13,063 nucleotides of DNA from an uncultured Bacteroidia bacterium (lineage in GTDB: Bacteria; Bacteroidota; Bacteroidia; Bacteroidales; UBA932), in the NCBI GenBank assembly GCA_902797895.1, contig CADBUS010000181.1:1-13063 (forward strand). Direction: 5' to 3'. This document shows, piece after piece, positions 1 through 6,664 of the stretch; the stretch's first letter is position 1, and each line of letters begins with the position of its first letter. Made by a program: the position numbers and the translations under genes. The notes under the pieces are model-generated. The model searched no databases, had not been told where the DNA came from, and worked only from the letters and a program-made list of their open reading frames with translations.

Positions 1-294
1 CCGCCATTCGTGCGGCTTGTAAACATTGTGCTGACACATAAAAACCACCACAAGTTGGAGCAGGCGGCCCTCTCTTTGACTACCGTTCTTAAAAACTCCG
101 GAGCCATAAACCCGATAGAGATAAATGGCCCATTTTCTCCTAGCATTGAGAAGATTAGAGATGAGTATATAAAATGTTTAAGTGTCAAGTTCAGGCGAGA
201 TGCCAACCTGCAACGCAACAAAATTGCTCTTGCAAACATTATTGAGAAGATGAAACTTCCGCTCCATATCTATTTGGATGTGGATCCTGCTTAA
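1..294 (+). CDS. priA: Primosomal protein N' (PriA), C-terminal end only
   Basis: This is the last 97 codons of PriA, the 3'-5' superfamily 2 DNA helicase that reloads the replisome at stalled forks. The reading frame is open from base 1 and begins P-P-F-V-R-L, matching the conserved PPF(x)RL stretch at the start of the PriA C-terminal domain. It then shows the family pattern of an LxGP-like segment (NGPFSP, about residues 43-48), an I-R-D/G-x-Y segment, and the very conserved ending I-Y-L-D-V-D-P-A before the stop. The helicase motifs and zinc-binding cysteines lie upstream, outside the window. The GTG at position 10 is an internal valine codon, not a start. The 68 bp after the stop contains the likely parA promoter, so priA and parA are probably separate units. 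Confidence 0.93.
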   Translation, partial: PPFVRLVNIVLTHKNHHKLEQAALSLTTVLKNSGAINPIEINGPFSPSIEKIRDEYIKCLSVKFRRDANLQRNKIALANIIEKMKLPLHIYLDVDPA

Positions 295-313
295 AGAATA
301 AAATAAAAAATGC

Positions 314-321
314 TATTTTTG
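314..321 (+). promoter_or_regulatory. Putative Bacteroidota -7 box for the parA operon
   Basis: TATTTTTG is an exact match to the Bacteroidota -7 consensus TAnnTTTG and lies 41 bp before the parA start, in the 68-bp gap after priA. The matching -33 position, 19 bp upstream, reads TTAA (291-294), which is a weak match to TTTG. The predicted transcript would start near 328 and have a leader of about 35 nt. Confidence 0.42.
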
Positions 322-362
322 TAGTTTTAGGAACCATTTGAATTAGATAAAAATTACTCTCG

Positions 363-1142
363 ATGGGAAAAGTCATAACAATAGCCAACCAGAAGGGCGG
401 AGTAGGCAAAACCACAACCGCCATAAACCTGGCTGCATCGCTTGCTGTTTTGGAGAAAAAGACTCTGCTTATAGATGCAGATCCGCAAGCCAATGCCACC
501 TCAGGACTCAACTTCAACCCCAACTCCACAGATAAAAAGACCACATACGAGGTACTGATAGGCAAGAGGAGTTTTGAGGAGGTGATACTCCCCACAGACA
601 TAGAGAATCTTAGCGTAGTACCCTCTCACATAAACTTGGCCGGCGCTGAGATTGAACTTGTAGAGAATATCGAGGAGATAGAGCAGAGAGCCGGCGTTAT
701 GAAGGGTGCTATGGAGAGCATTAGAGATAAATTTGATTACATAATCATAGATTGCTCACCATCGCTCGGAACTGTAACCATAAATACTTTGGTGGCAGCA
801 GATTCTGTAATAATACCTATACAGAGCGAGTTCTTTGCTCTTGAGGGGCTCGGCAAGCTGCTAAACAACATCAAGCTGATTCAGAACGAGCTAAACCCAA
901 ATCTTACCATAGAGGGCTTTTTGCTCACAATGTTTGACTCTCGTTTAAGGCTTGCTAATCAGGTTGCCGAGGATGTAAGGCAACACTTTGGAGCAATGGT
1001 GTTTGAGACGGTTATAAATAGGAATGTAAGACTCAGCGAGGCTCCGAGCCACGGAAAGCCTGTTATACTGTATGATGCAATGAGTATGGGCTCAAGCAAC
1101 TACCTCAATCTTGCTAAAGAAGTTATAGCTAAAAATCTCTAA
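363..1142 (+). CDS. parA: Chromosome-partitioning ATPase ParA (Soj)
   Basis: ParA is a MinD/ParA-type ATPase that binds the nucleoid and, with ParB, moves newly copied origin regions apart. At 259 aa it is full length for a chromosomal ParA. The deviant Walker A motif KGGVGKTT is at residues 11-18 with signature Lys11 and Lys16. The A' motif LLIDADPQ is at 35-42 with the catalytic Asp, and Walker B YIIIDCSPS is at 126-134 with Asp130. FFALEGL (157-163) and RLSEAPSHGK (223-232) are typical of the family. There is no N-terminal helix-turn-helix, which points to a chromosomal (type Ib-like) rather than a large plasmid ParA. The ATG at 363 places the P-loop at the usual distance from the N-terminus. 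It is followed 5 bp later by parB, so the two are surely cotranscribed. Ile codons are 19 ATA, 3 ATT and 3 ATC. Confidence 0.96.
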   Translation: MGKVITIANQKGGVGKTTTAINLAASLAVLEKKTLLIDADPQANATSGLNFNPNSTDKKTTYEVLIGKRSFEEVILPTDIENLSVVPSHINLAGAEIELVENIEEIEQRAGVMKGAMESIRDKFDYIIIDCSPSLGTVTINTLVAADSVIIPIQSEFFALEGLGKLLNNIKLIQNELNPNLTIEGFLLTMFDSRLRLANQVAEDVRQHFGAMVFETVINRNVRLSEAPSHGKPVILYDAMSMGSSNYLNLAKEVIAKNL

Positions 1143-1147
1143 GAAAG

Positions 1148-2065
1148 ATGAGTAAGAAATTGCAAAACAAAGGTTTAGGAAGAGGGCTCGGCTCTCTGCT
1201 TCCCTCCTCCGGAGAGGCGGCACAAAAGAGCATAGTAGAGCAAGCCTCTCACTCTCCGCTCACATCAATCAAAGAGATTGAACTTAAAGATATTCTGCCC
1301 AACCCATATCAGCCGAGAACTGAATTTGACAATCAGAAAATAGAGGAGCTTGCCGCCTCAATAAAGGCTATGGGAGTTATCCAGCCAATTACTGTAAAAA
1401 AACTCTCGGTTGGCAAGTACCAGATAATCAGTGGAGAGAGGCGTTTCAGAGCCAGCACGCTGGCAGGAATTAAAACCATACCTGCATATATCAAGGATGT
1501 AGAGGAGGACTCTATGTTGGAGATGGCTCTTGTGGAGAATATTCAGAGGGAGGATTTGGATGCCATTGATATAGCCATAAGTTTCCAAAGGCTTATAGAT
1601 GAGTGTAATCTCACTCAAGAGGAGCTGTCGGAAAGAGTGGGTAAAAAGAGAGCCACCATTGCCAATTACCTAAGACTCTTGAAGTTGGATCCGCAGATTC
1701 AGGTAGCCATAAAGAGCGGACAGATTACTATGGGACACGCCAAAGCCATACTCGGATTGGAAAACCCTGCGGCACAACTCAAACTCACAAAAGATATAAT
1801 AGAGGCCGGCCTCTCCGTAAGAGAGAGCGAAGCGTTGGTTCAAAAACTGAACGGGCAGAATTCTCAACCGAGCAAACTCAAAGGCAGCTCTACTAAAAAG
1901 GAGTTGAGCCCTGTGGGGAGCCAGGCCACCGCCCTTATAGGCAAGTTCTTCAAAGAGGCAGTAAAGGTCAAACCTTTGGAGAGAGGAGGCCAAATTATAA
2001 TCCGCTATAATTCAGATGGCGAGCTAAAAGAGTTCTTGTCAACTCTCCAGCAGGTCTCAAAATAG
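1148..2065 (+). CDS. parB: Chromosome-partitioning protein ParB (Spo0J)
   Basis: ParB is a CTP-dependent DNA clamp that loads at parS, spreads along DNA, and stimulates the ParA ATPase. This protein has 305 aa. The N-terminus carries KGLGRGLGSLL (8-18), the short basic segment that activates ParA. The N-terminal CTPase domain shows NPYQPR (52-57), the GERRFRA phosphate-binding motif (96-102) and ENIQRED (130-136). The helix-turn-helix that reads parS covers about 156-180, followed by the conserved GHAKAIL (196-202). A low-complexity Ser/Lys linker (about 238-255) leads to the C-terminal dimerisation domain. All catalytic and clamp motifs look intact. No parS-like palindrome (TGTTTCACGTGAAACA) was seen in this window, so its target is likely elsewhere. 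Confidence 0.96.
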   Translation: MSKKLQNKGLGRGLGSLLPSSGEAAQKSIVEQASHSPLTSIKEIELKDILPNPYQPRTEFDNQKIEELAASIKAMGVIQPITVKKLSVGKYQIISGERRFRASTLAGIKTIPAYIKDVEEDSMLEMALVENIQREDLDAIDIAISFQRLIDECNLTQEELSERVGKKRATIANYLRLLKLDPQIQVAIKSGQITMGHAKAILGLENPAAQLKLTKDIIEAGLSVRESEALVQKLNGQNSQPSKLKGSSTKKELSPVGSQATALIGKFFKEAVKVKPLERGGQIIIRYNSDGELKEFLSTLQQVSK

Positions 2066-2106
2066 CGGGCAGCCAAAGGAACACATTTTGCAGTAAAAAA
2101 GCTATT

Positions 2107-3051
2107 GTGCATAAAAGGATATTTTTAGTATCGGTTTTAATTGCCTCGGCGATAGTTACAATTCTAACGCCCGGCTCTTTGCGTGCACAATTCAATCCAG
2201 GGGCTGCAGGAACAATGCTCTCACAAATTTCCACCACAGATACATCCTACTACGACAAAGACTCTACCGTTGTCTCATTTTCAGTAAAGAGATATTTCAG
2301 ATCTTTGGCTCATAAGGATACTATGTCTCTCTCCAATATGTTCTTCGGGGCTATGGTGCTGCCCGGCACAGGCCAGATTTACAACAGAGATTATTGGAAA
2401 GTGCCTGTTATCTATGGTGCTATGGGAGGGTGCATAACCGGTGCCGCCATATACAACGGCAAGTGGAAAAAAAGCGGAGAGCAGAGCGACCGGCAAATGC
2501 GTAATATTCTCATTTGGGGGGCTGTAGCAACATACTGGGGGCAGCTTGCAGATTGCACAATAAGATACAAATCAAAGAGCGATCATCTGCCGGCAAGAGC
2601 ATCAATCTACTCGGCTCTGCTGCCAGGGCTTGGGCAGGCATATAACGGAGATTACTGGCACATACCGCTTTACTATGCCGGATTTATGGTGAGCGGCTAC
2701 AGCTGGTCTTTCAATCAGAAGCAATACAAAAGATACAGAAACTTTTACAAGCAGTATGCGGAGGGGACCTACACAGGCCATCTCTCAGAAGATAATATTG
2801 TCTGGTTCAGAGACTATTACAGGCGTAACCGAGATTACTCCATACTTGCAACCACACTTATCTATGTGCTTAATATAATAGATGCCAATGTATTTGCACA
2901 CTTTACTCACTTTGATATATCTGACGATATTTCTTTGAATGTGCAGCCAACAATATTGAATTCGCAATCCCCCTCTTGGGGAGGGGCCTATACTCTCAAC
3001 CAAGATTATAGCAGCAATACGTTCGGCATACAGATGAACCTTACATTTTGA
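2107..3051 (+). CDS. DUF5683-family exported/membrane protein with duplicated motif
   Basis: This is a protein of unknown function from a family commonly found directly after parB in Bacteroidota. The 314 aa begin with a signal peptide (basic HKR, a hydrophobic stretch to about residue 20, cleavage likely after LRA at 27). The body contains two copies of one unit: LPGTGQIYNRDYWKVP (85-100) and LPGLGQAYNGDYWHIP (172-187), each followed by a hydrophobic, Gly- and aromatic-rich helix that probably inserts in a membrane. A third hydrophobic segment lies around 246-259, followed by D-A-N-V-F-A-H-F and the D-I-S-D-D-I-S-L segment (270-277) typical of the family C-terminus. The start is a GTG; there is no in-frame ATG, GTG or TTG between the parB stop and it, though the preceding ATT codon cannot be excluded. 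It sits 41 bp after parB and 19 bp before mltD, so it is in the same operon. Confidence 0.85.
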   Translation: MHKRIFLVSVLIASAIVTILTPGSLRAQFNPGAAGTMLSQISTTDTSYYDKDSTVVSFSVKRYFRSLAHKDTMSLSNMFFGAMVLPGTGQIYNRDYWKVPVIYGAMGGCITGAAIYNGKWKKSGEQSDRQMRNILIWGAVATYWGQLADCTIRYKSKSDHLPARASIYSALLPGLGQAYNGDYWHIPLYYAGFMVSGYSWSFNQKQYKRYRNFYKQYAEGTYTGHLSEDNIVWFRDYYRRNRDYSILATTLIYVLNIIDANVFAHFTHFDISDDISLNVQPTILNSQSPSWGGAYTLNQDYSSNTFGIQMNLTF

Positions 3052-3070
3052 TAACGAATTAGAAGATATA

Positions 3071-4708
3071 ATGAAGATGAAGGCAGGAAAATTTATTTTA
3101 ATTGCAGTGCTTTTTGCAGTAAGTGCAGGCTACCTAACAACAGATAGTTACGCACAGGTTAAAAAGAGTCGCAAAGAGTTGCTGAAAGAGAACGACAAGC
3201 TCAGAAGAGAGATAGATTCCCTCAAAAATCTTTTAGGAGATGAGATAGAGGTGGCAGACAGCATTGCTACGGAAGAGGATACCATAAATGTTTCCGGAAA
3301 CTCTGTTACCAACACAGAGATTTATGAGATTGACTCTCCGGGAACCAATCCTGATAGTCTGCTCAGTATATGGTATTTGCAAAAGCAGCTTGCCAACTTC
3401 AATACCTCTGTGCAAGATGTGGGGGAGCACAACTATACATCCGATATACCGGACGAGGTTTTCATCGAGAATATCAAAAAGATGAACTCTATAATTCCTA
3501 TACCATACAACAATGTGGTTAAGAATTACATAGTTTTCTACACACAGAAAACACCTCACCGCACAGCCGGAATCCTCGGCCTTGCAAAATACTATATCCC
3601 TATGTTTGAGGAGATTTTTGACTCCTACAATATGCCTAAGGAGTTGGCGGCAGTCGCTATTATTGAGTCTGCTCTCAACCCATTTGCCGTATCGGTTGCC
3701 AAGGCCAAGGGTATGTGGCAGTTTATGTACACCACCGGCAAGCAGTACGATTTGGAAATAAGCTCTTATGTAGATGAGAGATTAGATCCGGAGAAGAGTT
3801 GCCACGCTGCTGCAAGATACCTGAGAGATGCATACGCTATTTTTGGAGACTGGGCTCTTGCCATCTCCTCTTACAACTGCGGTGCAGGCAATGTGAACAA
3901 AGCCATAAGAAGAGCCGGAAGCAGAGATTTTTGGTCTATCTACCCTTATCTCCCAACAGAGACAAGAGGCTATGTACCAGCCTTTGTAGGAGCACTTTAT
4001 ATGCTCAACTACTATCAGAATTATAACATAGTTCCAAACCACGTGCAGATGCCTGCCCACGTAGATACATTCAAAATTTACCGCAATCTGCACTTTGAGC
4101 AGATTAGCGAGAACCTTGATATCTCCGTTGACGAGCTACGCCAGCTCAATCCGCAGTATCTGAATAATATGATACCTGCAAGCACAAACGGCTATATACT
4201 CAAACTCCCATACACTCTCACAAGTGCCTTTATCGATAAAGCAGAAGAGATTTACAAATACAAAGACAGCATCTACTTCAATCCTATCGTATATAACAAG
4301 TACCATAGCTCCAACTCAAGCAACACAAATGCAGGAGGCTCCAACAAAATATACCACAAGGTTCGCAAAGGGCAGACACTTGCGTCAATAGCAAAGAGAT
4401 ACGGAGTTACCACAGCCCAGTTAAAGAGATGGAACAGGCTCAAGAGCAACTATGTAAGAGTAGGCCAGACTCTTGCAATAGTGAGAGGCAATGCCGGAGC
4501 ATCTTCCGGCTCATCTGCATCCGGCAGCACAAAGAGCAGTTCCAAAACAACAGGCTCCGGCTATACAACCTATACGGTAAAGAACGGAGATTCGCTCTAC
4601 AGTATAGCCAAAAAGCATAATATGAGCCTCAACGATTTGCTCAAACTCAATGGATTAACCACAAAATCCAAGATATATGCAGGCCGTAAGATAAAGGTAA
4701 AAAAATAG
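3071..4708 (+). CDS. mltD: Membrane-bound lytic murein transglycosylase D-like, SLT plus LysM
   Basis: This enzyme cleaves the beta-1,4 MurNAc-GlcNAc bond of peptidoglycan, forming 1,6-anhydro ends, and acts in the periplasm. The 545 aa comprise a signal peptide (to about residue 29, ending S-Y-A-Q), a short Lys/Glu-rich coiled coil (32-56), an acidic Thr/Ser linker, and an SLT domain from about 172 to 310. The catalytic Glu is E199 in AIIESALNP. The domain also has the GMWQFM motif (214-219), the SYNCGAGNV segment (267-275) and the Y-V-P-A-F segment (301-305). A degenerate LysM-like stretch (about 341-380) is followed by two clear LysM domains at 427-471 and 500-544, separated by a Ser/Gly linker (about 475-497). 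ATG codons at 3071 and 3077 are both possible starts. It is the last gene of the parA operon and is followed by a terminator. No lipobox was seen, so anchoring is by LysM-glycan binding or an uncleaved signal. Confidence 0.9.
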   Translation: MKMKAGKFILIAVLFAVSAGYLTTDSYAQVKKSRKELLKENDKLRREIDSLKNLLGDEIEVADSIATEEDTINVSGNSVTNTEIYEIDSPGTNPDSLLSIWYLQKQLANFNTSVQDVGEHNYTSDIPDEVFIENIKKMNSIIPIPYNNVVKNYIVFYTQKTPHRTAGILGLAKYYIPMFEEIFDSYNMPKELAAVAIIESALNPFAVSVAKAKGMWQFMYTTGKQYDLEISSYVDERLDPEKSCHAAARYLRDAYAIFGDWALAISSYNCGAGNVNKAIRRAGSRDFWSIYPYLPTETRGYVPAFVGALYMLNYYQNYNIVPNHVQMPAHVDTFKIYRNLHFEQISENLDISVDELRQLNPQYLNNMIPASTNGYILKLPYTLTSAFIDKAEEIYKYKDSIYFNPIVYNKYHSSNSSNTNAGGSNKIYHKVRKGQTLASIAKRYGVTTAQLKRWNRLKSNYVRVGQTLAIVRGNAGASSGSSASGSTKSSSKTTGSGYTTYTVKNGDSLYSIAKKHNMSLNDLLKLNGLTTKSKIYAGRKIKVKK

Positions 4709-4751
4709 GCTTGCACCAAAGTACAATCCTGTAATTGTAAAAAAGTTTAAG

Positions 4752-4783
4752 GCCGAGCGGATAAATTTACCGTTCGGCTTTTT
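4752..4783 (+). terminator. Intrinsic terminator closing the parA-mltD operon
   Basis: GCCGAGCGG (4752-4760) pairs with CCGTTCGGC (4770-4778), giving a 9-bp stem with one G-U pair and a 9-nt AT loop. It is followed at once by TTTTT, then GTTT. It lies 43 bp after the mltD stop codon. Stem, loop and T-tract are all seen directly in the sequence. Confidence 0.85.
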
Positions 4784-4809
4784 GTTTGCACCCCCTTGCA
4801 ATATATTTG
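4781..4809 (+). promoter_or_regulatory. Putative promoter of the HhH envelope-protein gene
   Basis: TATATTTG (4802-4809) matches the Bacteroidota -7 consensus TAnnTTTG. A TTTG (4781-4784) lies 17 bp upstream, slightly short of the usual 19-21 bp, and falls inside the T-tract of the preceding terminator. The predicted transcript starts near 4815, leaving a leader of about 14 nt before the ATG at 4829. This placement argues against the in-frame TTG at 4796 as the start, since it would lie upstream of transcription. Confidence 0.45.
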
Positions 4810-4817
4810 CCTCAAAA

Positions 4818-4823
4818 GAGAGG
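4818..4823 (+). promoter_or_regulatory. Ribosome binding site fixing the ATG start at 4829
   Basis: GAGAGG lies 5 nt before the ATG at 4829, within the purine-rich run AAAAGAGAGGTGAG. It supports 4829 over the upstream TTG at 4796, which has only a C-run before it. Confidence 0.6.
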
Positions 4824-4828
4824 TGAGT

Positions 4829-6658
4829 ATGAAGGTGGCGATAGTAATTACAATATCCGCAACACTCTTATGCGGTTGCAGTATGCAAAAAATAAATAGG
4901 TTAGATAATGATAGCGCGGCATCTTCAGCGGTAGCTGCTCGCTACGATAATCTATTGGATGAGATGCGAGAAGAGCTTCATCAGGCGGAATCAGAGGAAT
5001 TTAGGGAAGTAAATAATATGGAGGCCACAGCAGAGGAGCTGCTATCCACAATGGAGAAATTCCATAAAAGGCCGATAAATCTGAACAATACAAACGCTAC
5101 CACCCTCAAAGAGCTTGGGCTGCTTACAGATTTTCAGATAGCAGCGCTATTGGAGTATGTAGATAAACACGGTGCAATACTCTCATACGCAGAACTTAGC
5201 CTGCTGCACGGCTTTTCTGAAGAGATAGTAACCGCCTTAAGGCCCTACATACAACTTGGGGAGGCTGCCATAAAGCGGCAGGGCTTTTTCAAAGAGCTCA
5301 ACACCACTCTCTTTGCAAGATATGGCCAAACAGCGAATCTGCCACTAAAGAGCAGAGATGATATAACCGCAACTCGGCAAGTCAGATACAGAAGCAGCTA
5401 CTCAGATTTGGCGGATATAGCTCTGCTTTGCAACCAATACCCCAACGGAAAAGAGAAACTCTTTTATAGCCTTAAAATCAACAATATAAACCTAAATAAA
5501 AAAGGGAGCTTTGCAATAAGGAGCATAGCCTTGGGAGATATTTCTGCCAAGTTCGCTCAAGGGATTTTGCTTTGGAATGGCCTAACTTTCAATGGCTCTG
5601 AAGAGAATAACGGCTTTGTTAAAAGGGGCGATGAGATAGCTCTTTACACATCAAGCGACACTACAAAAAGGCTAACTGGAGCTGCCGTAAAAATTGCTGC
5701 TGCCGCTGCAGAGCTAACCGCTCTATACTCTTTCAACAGGCAGCTTGCAGCAATGAGGCTTACATATCTGTTCAGCCATCTTAAAATAGGGATTAACCTC
5801 AGTAATAACCTGTTAAATAAAGAGTTAATCTGCTCAAGCGATATTTACACCTCTATAGGAGGAGTGCTAATCTTTGCAGAGGGAGCATACTCTAAAAAGG
5901 GGATTGCCGCCCTTGCCGGCCTCTCTATTCCAAAACTCAACATAGGAGCAAAAGAGTGGGCAATAAACGCTCTTGCAAGAAGTTATGGCAAGGAGTTCAA
6001 CTCTCCATACGGCGGCTCCTACTCCACAATAACTAAAATCCAAAATCAGCGAGGCATTTCGGCAAGAATAAAAGGGCCTCTATATAAGCGAATAAAGCTC
6101 TCATTAGGAGCCGATTACACCGCCTATCCCGCACCTCGTTACAGGGTTAAAGGCCCCTCCTCCACCACAAAAGCCTATCTTAAACTGAATTGGAACGATT
6201 CAAAATTTTTTGCCTCCCCAAAGAATGAGATATGGACAAAGCTCTCCCTTAAAAGAGATGTGGAATATTTTGGAACAAAGAGCGCAACAACACTTTGCAT
6301 CATCAAGGGCTACGGCAAACTCTATCTCTCAAGAGGCATTACACTCTTTAGCCGTTATGAGCTTAACTCATCGGGAGGAAAAGCTATTTCGGCCAATATG
6401 AGTTTAAGAGCAGTTGCGGGGCTTGTAACAGCCTACACCGGAGCTATTTTGTATGATGTCCAAAGCTGGAGCGGCAGAATCTACTTTTATGAGCACGATT
6501 TGCCCTTCACCTACTCCACCCATCTGCTATACGGCAAGGGGATAGATAGCTATGCCGCCATAAACGCAAAGCTCAGCCGATGGCTGAGCCTGCACTTAAA
6601 ATTTCAACAACGCAGTACTAAACTCCAATTCAAGGTTGGAGCAAAGTTGGAGCTATAG
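4829..6658 (+). CDS. Helix-hairpin-helix domain envelope protein, probable outer-membrane barrel
   Basis: I recognise this as the Bacteroidota family with an N-terminal ComEA-like helix-hairpin-helix pair followed by a long beta-rich region; the exact role is unknown. Starting at the ATG at 4829 it has 609 aa. The N-terminus is a short hydrophobic signal with a lipobox-like L-C-G-C at 14-17 (Cys17), so it may be a lipoprotein. A charged Glu-rich helix follows, then two HhH motifs at about 82-143 (start PINLNNTNATTL; end LRPYIQLG). The segment LGDISAKFAQGILLW (235-249) is a family hallmark. The rest shows alternating polar/hydrophobic strands rich in Tyr, Ser and Gly, and ends in L-E-L, as in a beta-barrel. 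In this setting the HhH motifs may not bind DNA. Its stop overlaps the convergent reductase gene by 6 bp. A lipid anchor plus a barrel would be unusual, so one of those two readings may be wrong. Confidence 0.72.
   Translation: MKVAIVITISATLLCGCSMQKINRLDNDSAASSAVAARYDNLLDEMREELHQAESEEFREVNNMEATAEELLSTMEKFHKRPINLNNTNATTLKELGLLTDFQIAALLEYVDKHGAILSYAELSLLHGFSEEIVTALRPYIQLGEAAIKRQGFFKELNTTLFARYGQTANLPLKSRDDITATRQVRYRSSYSDLADIALLCNQYPNGKEKLFYSLKINNINLNKKGSFAIRSIALGDISAKFAQGILLWNGLTFNGSEENNGFVKRGDEIALYTSSDTTKRLTGAAVKIAAAAAELTALYSFNRQLAAMRLTYLFSHLKIGINLSNNLLNKELICSSDIYTSIGGVLIFAEGAYSKKGIAALAGLSIPKLNIGAKEWAINALARSYGKEFNSPYGGSYSTITKIQNQRGISARIKGPLYKRIKLSLGADYTAYPAPRYRVKGPSSTTKAYLKLNWNDSKFFASPKNEIWTKLSLKRDVEYFGTKSATTLCIIKGYGKLYLSRGITLFSRYELNSSGGKAISANMSLRAVAGLVTAYTGAILYDVQSWSGRIYFYEHDLPFTYSTHLLYGKGIDSYAAINAKLSRWLSLHLKFQQRSTKLQFKVGAKLEL
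6562..6589 (-). terminator. Candidate terminator of the minus-strand redox operon, inside the facing gene
   Basis: On the minus strand GCTCAGCC-ATC-GGCTGAGC (6589 down to 6571) forms a perfect 8-bp, GC-rich stem with a 3-nt loop, followed by the T-rich run TTTGCGTTT (6570 down to 6562). It starts 64 bp past the aldo/keto reductase stop codon, within the 3' end of the convergent HhH gene. The T-run is interrupted by GCG, so strength is uncertain. On the plus strand the same hairpin is followed by CTGCAC and should not terminate. Confidence 0.45.
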
Positions 6659-6664
6659 CTCCAA
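6647..6664. repeat. 18-bp perfect palindrome holding both convergent stop codons
   Basis: TTGGAGCTATAGCTCCAA reads the same on both strands, with its centre between 6655 and 6656. On each strand it encodes Leu-Glu-Leu-stop, so the plus-strand HhH protein and the minus-strand reductase end in the same three residues. It could form a hairpin in either transcript, but neither side is followed by a T-tract. Confidence 0.95.

Noticed and set aside
239..601. 120-codon minus-strand frame opposite priA end and parA start
   Set aside because: It runs antisense to two clearly conserved genes and across the parA promoter region, and has no recognisable motif.
4040..4045. CACGTG core as a possible parS
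   Set aside because: The flanking bases do not continue the palindrome (AAC before, CAG after), and it lies inside the conserved mltD coding region.
4796..4828. In-frame TTG at 4796 as the start of the HhH protein
   Set aside because: It lies upstream of the predicted transcription start and has no ribosome site. The ATG at 4829 has GAGAGG 5 nt before it and begins a proper signal peptide.
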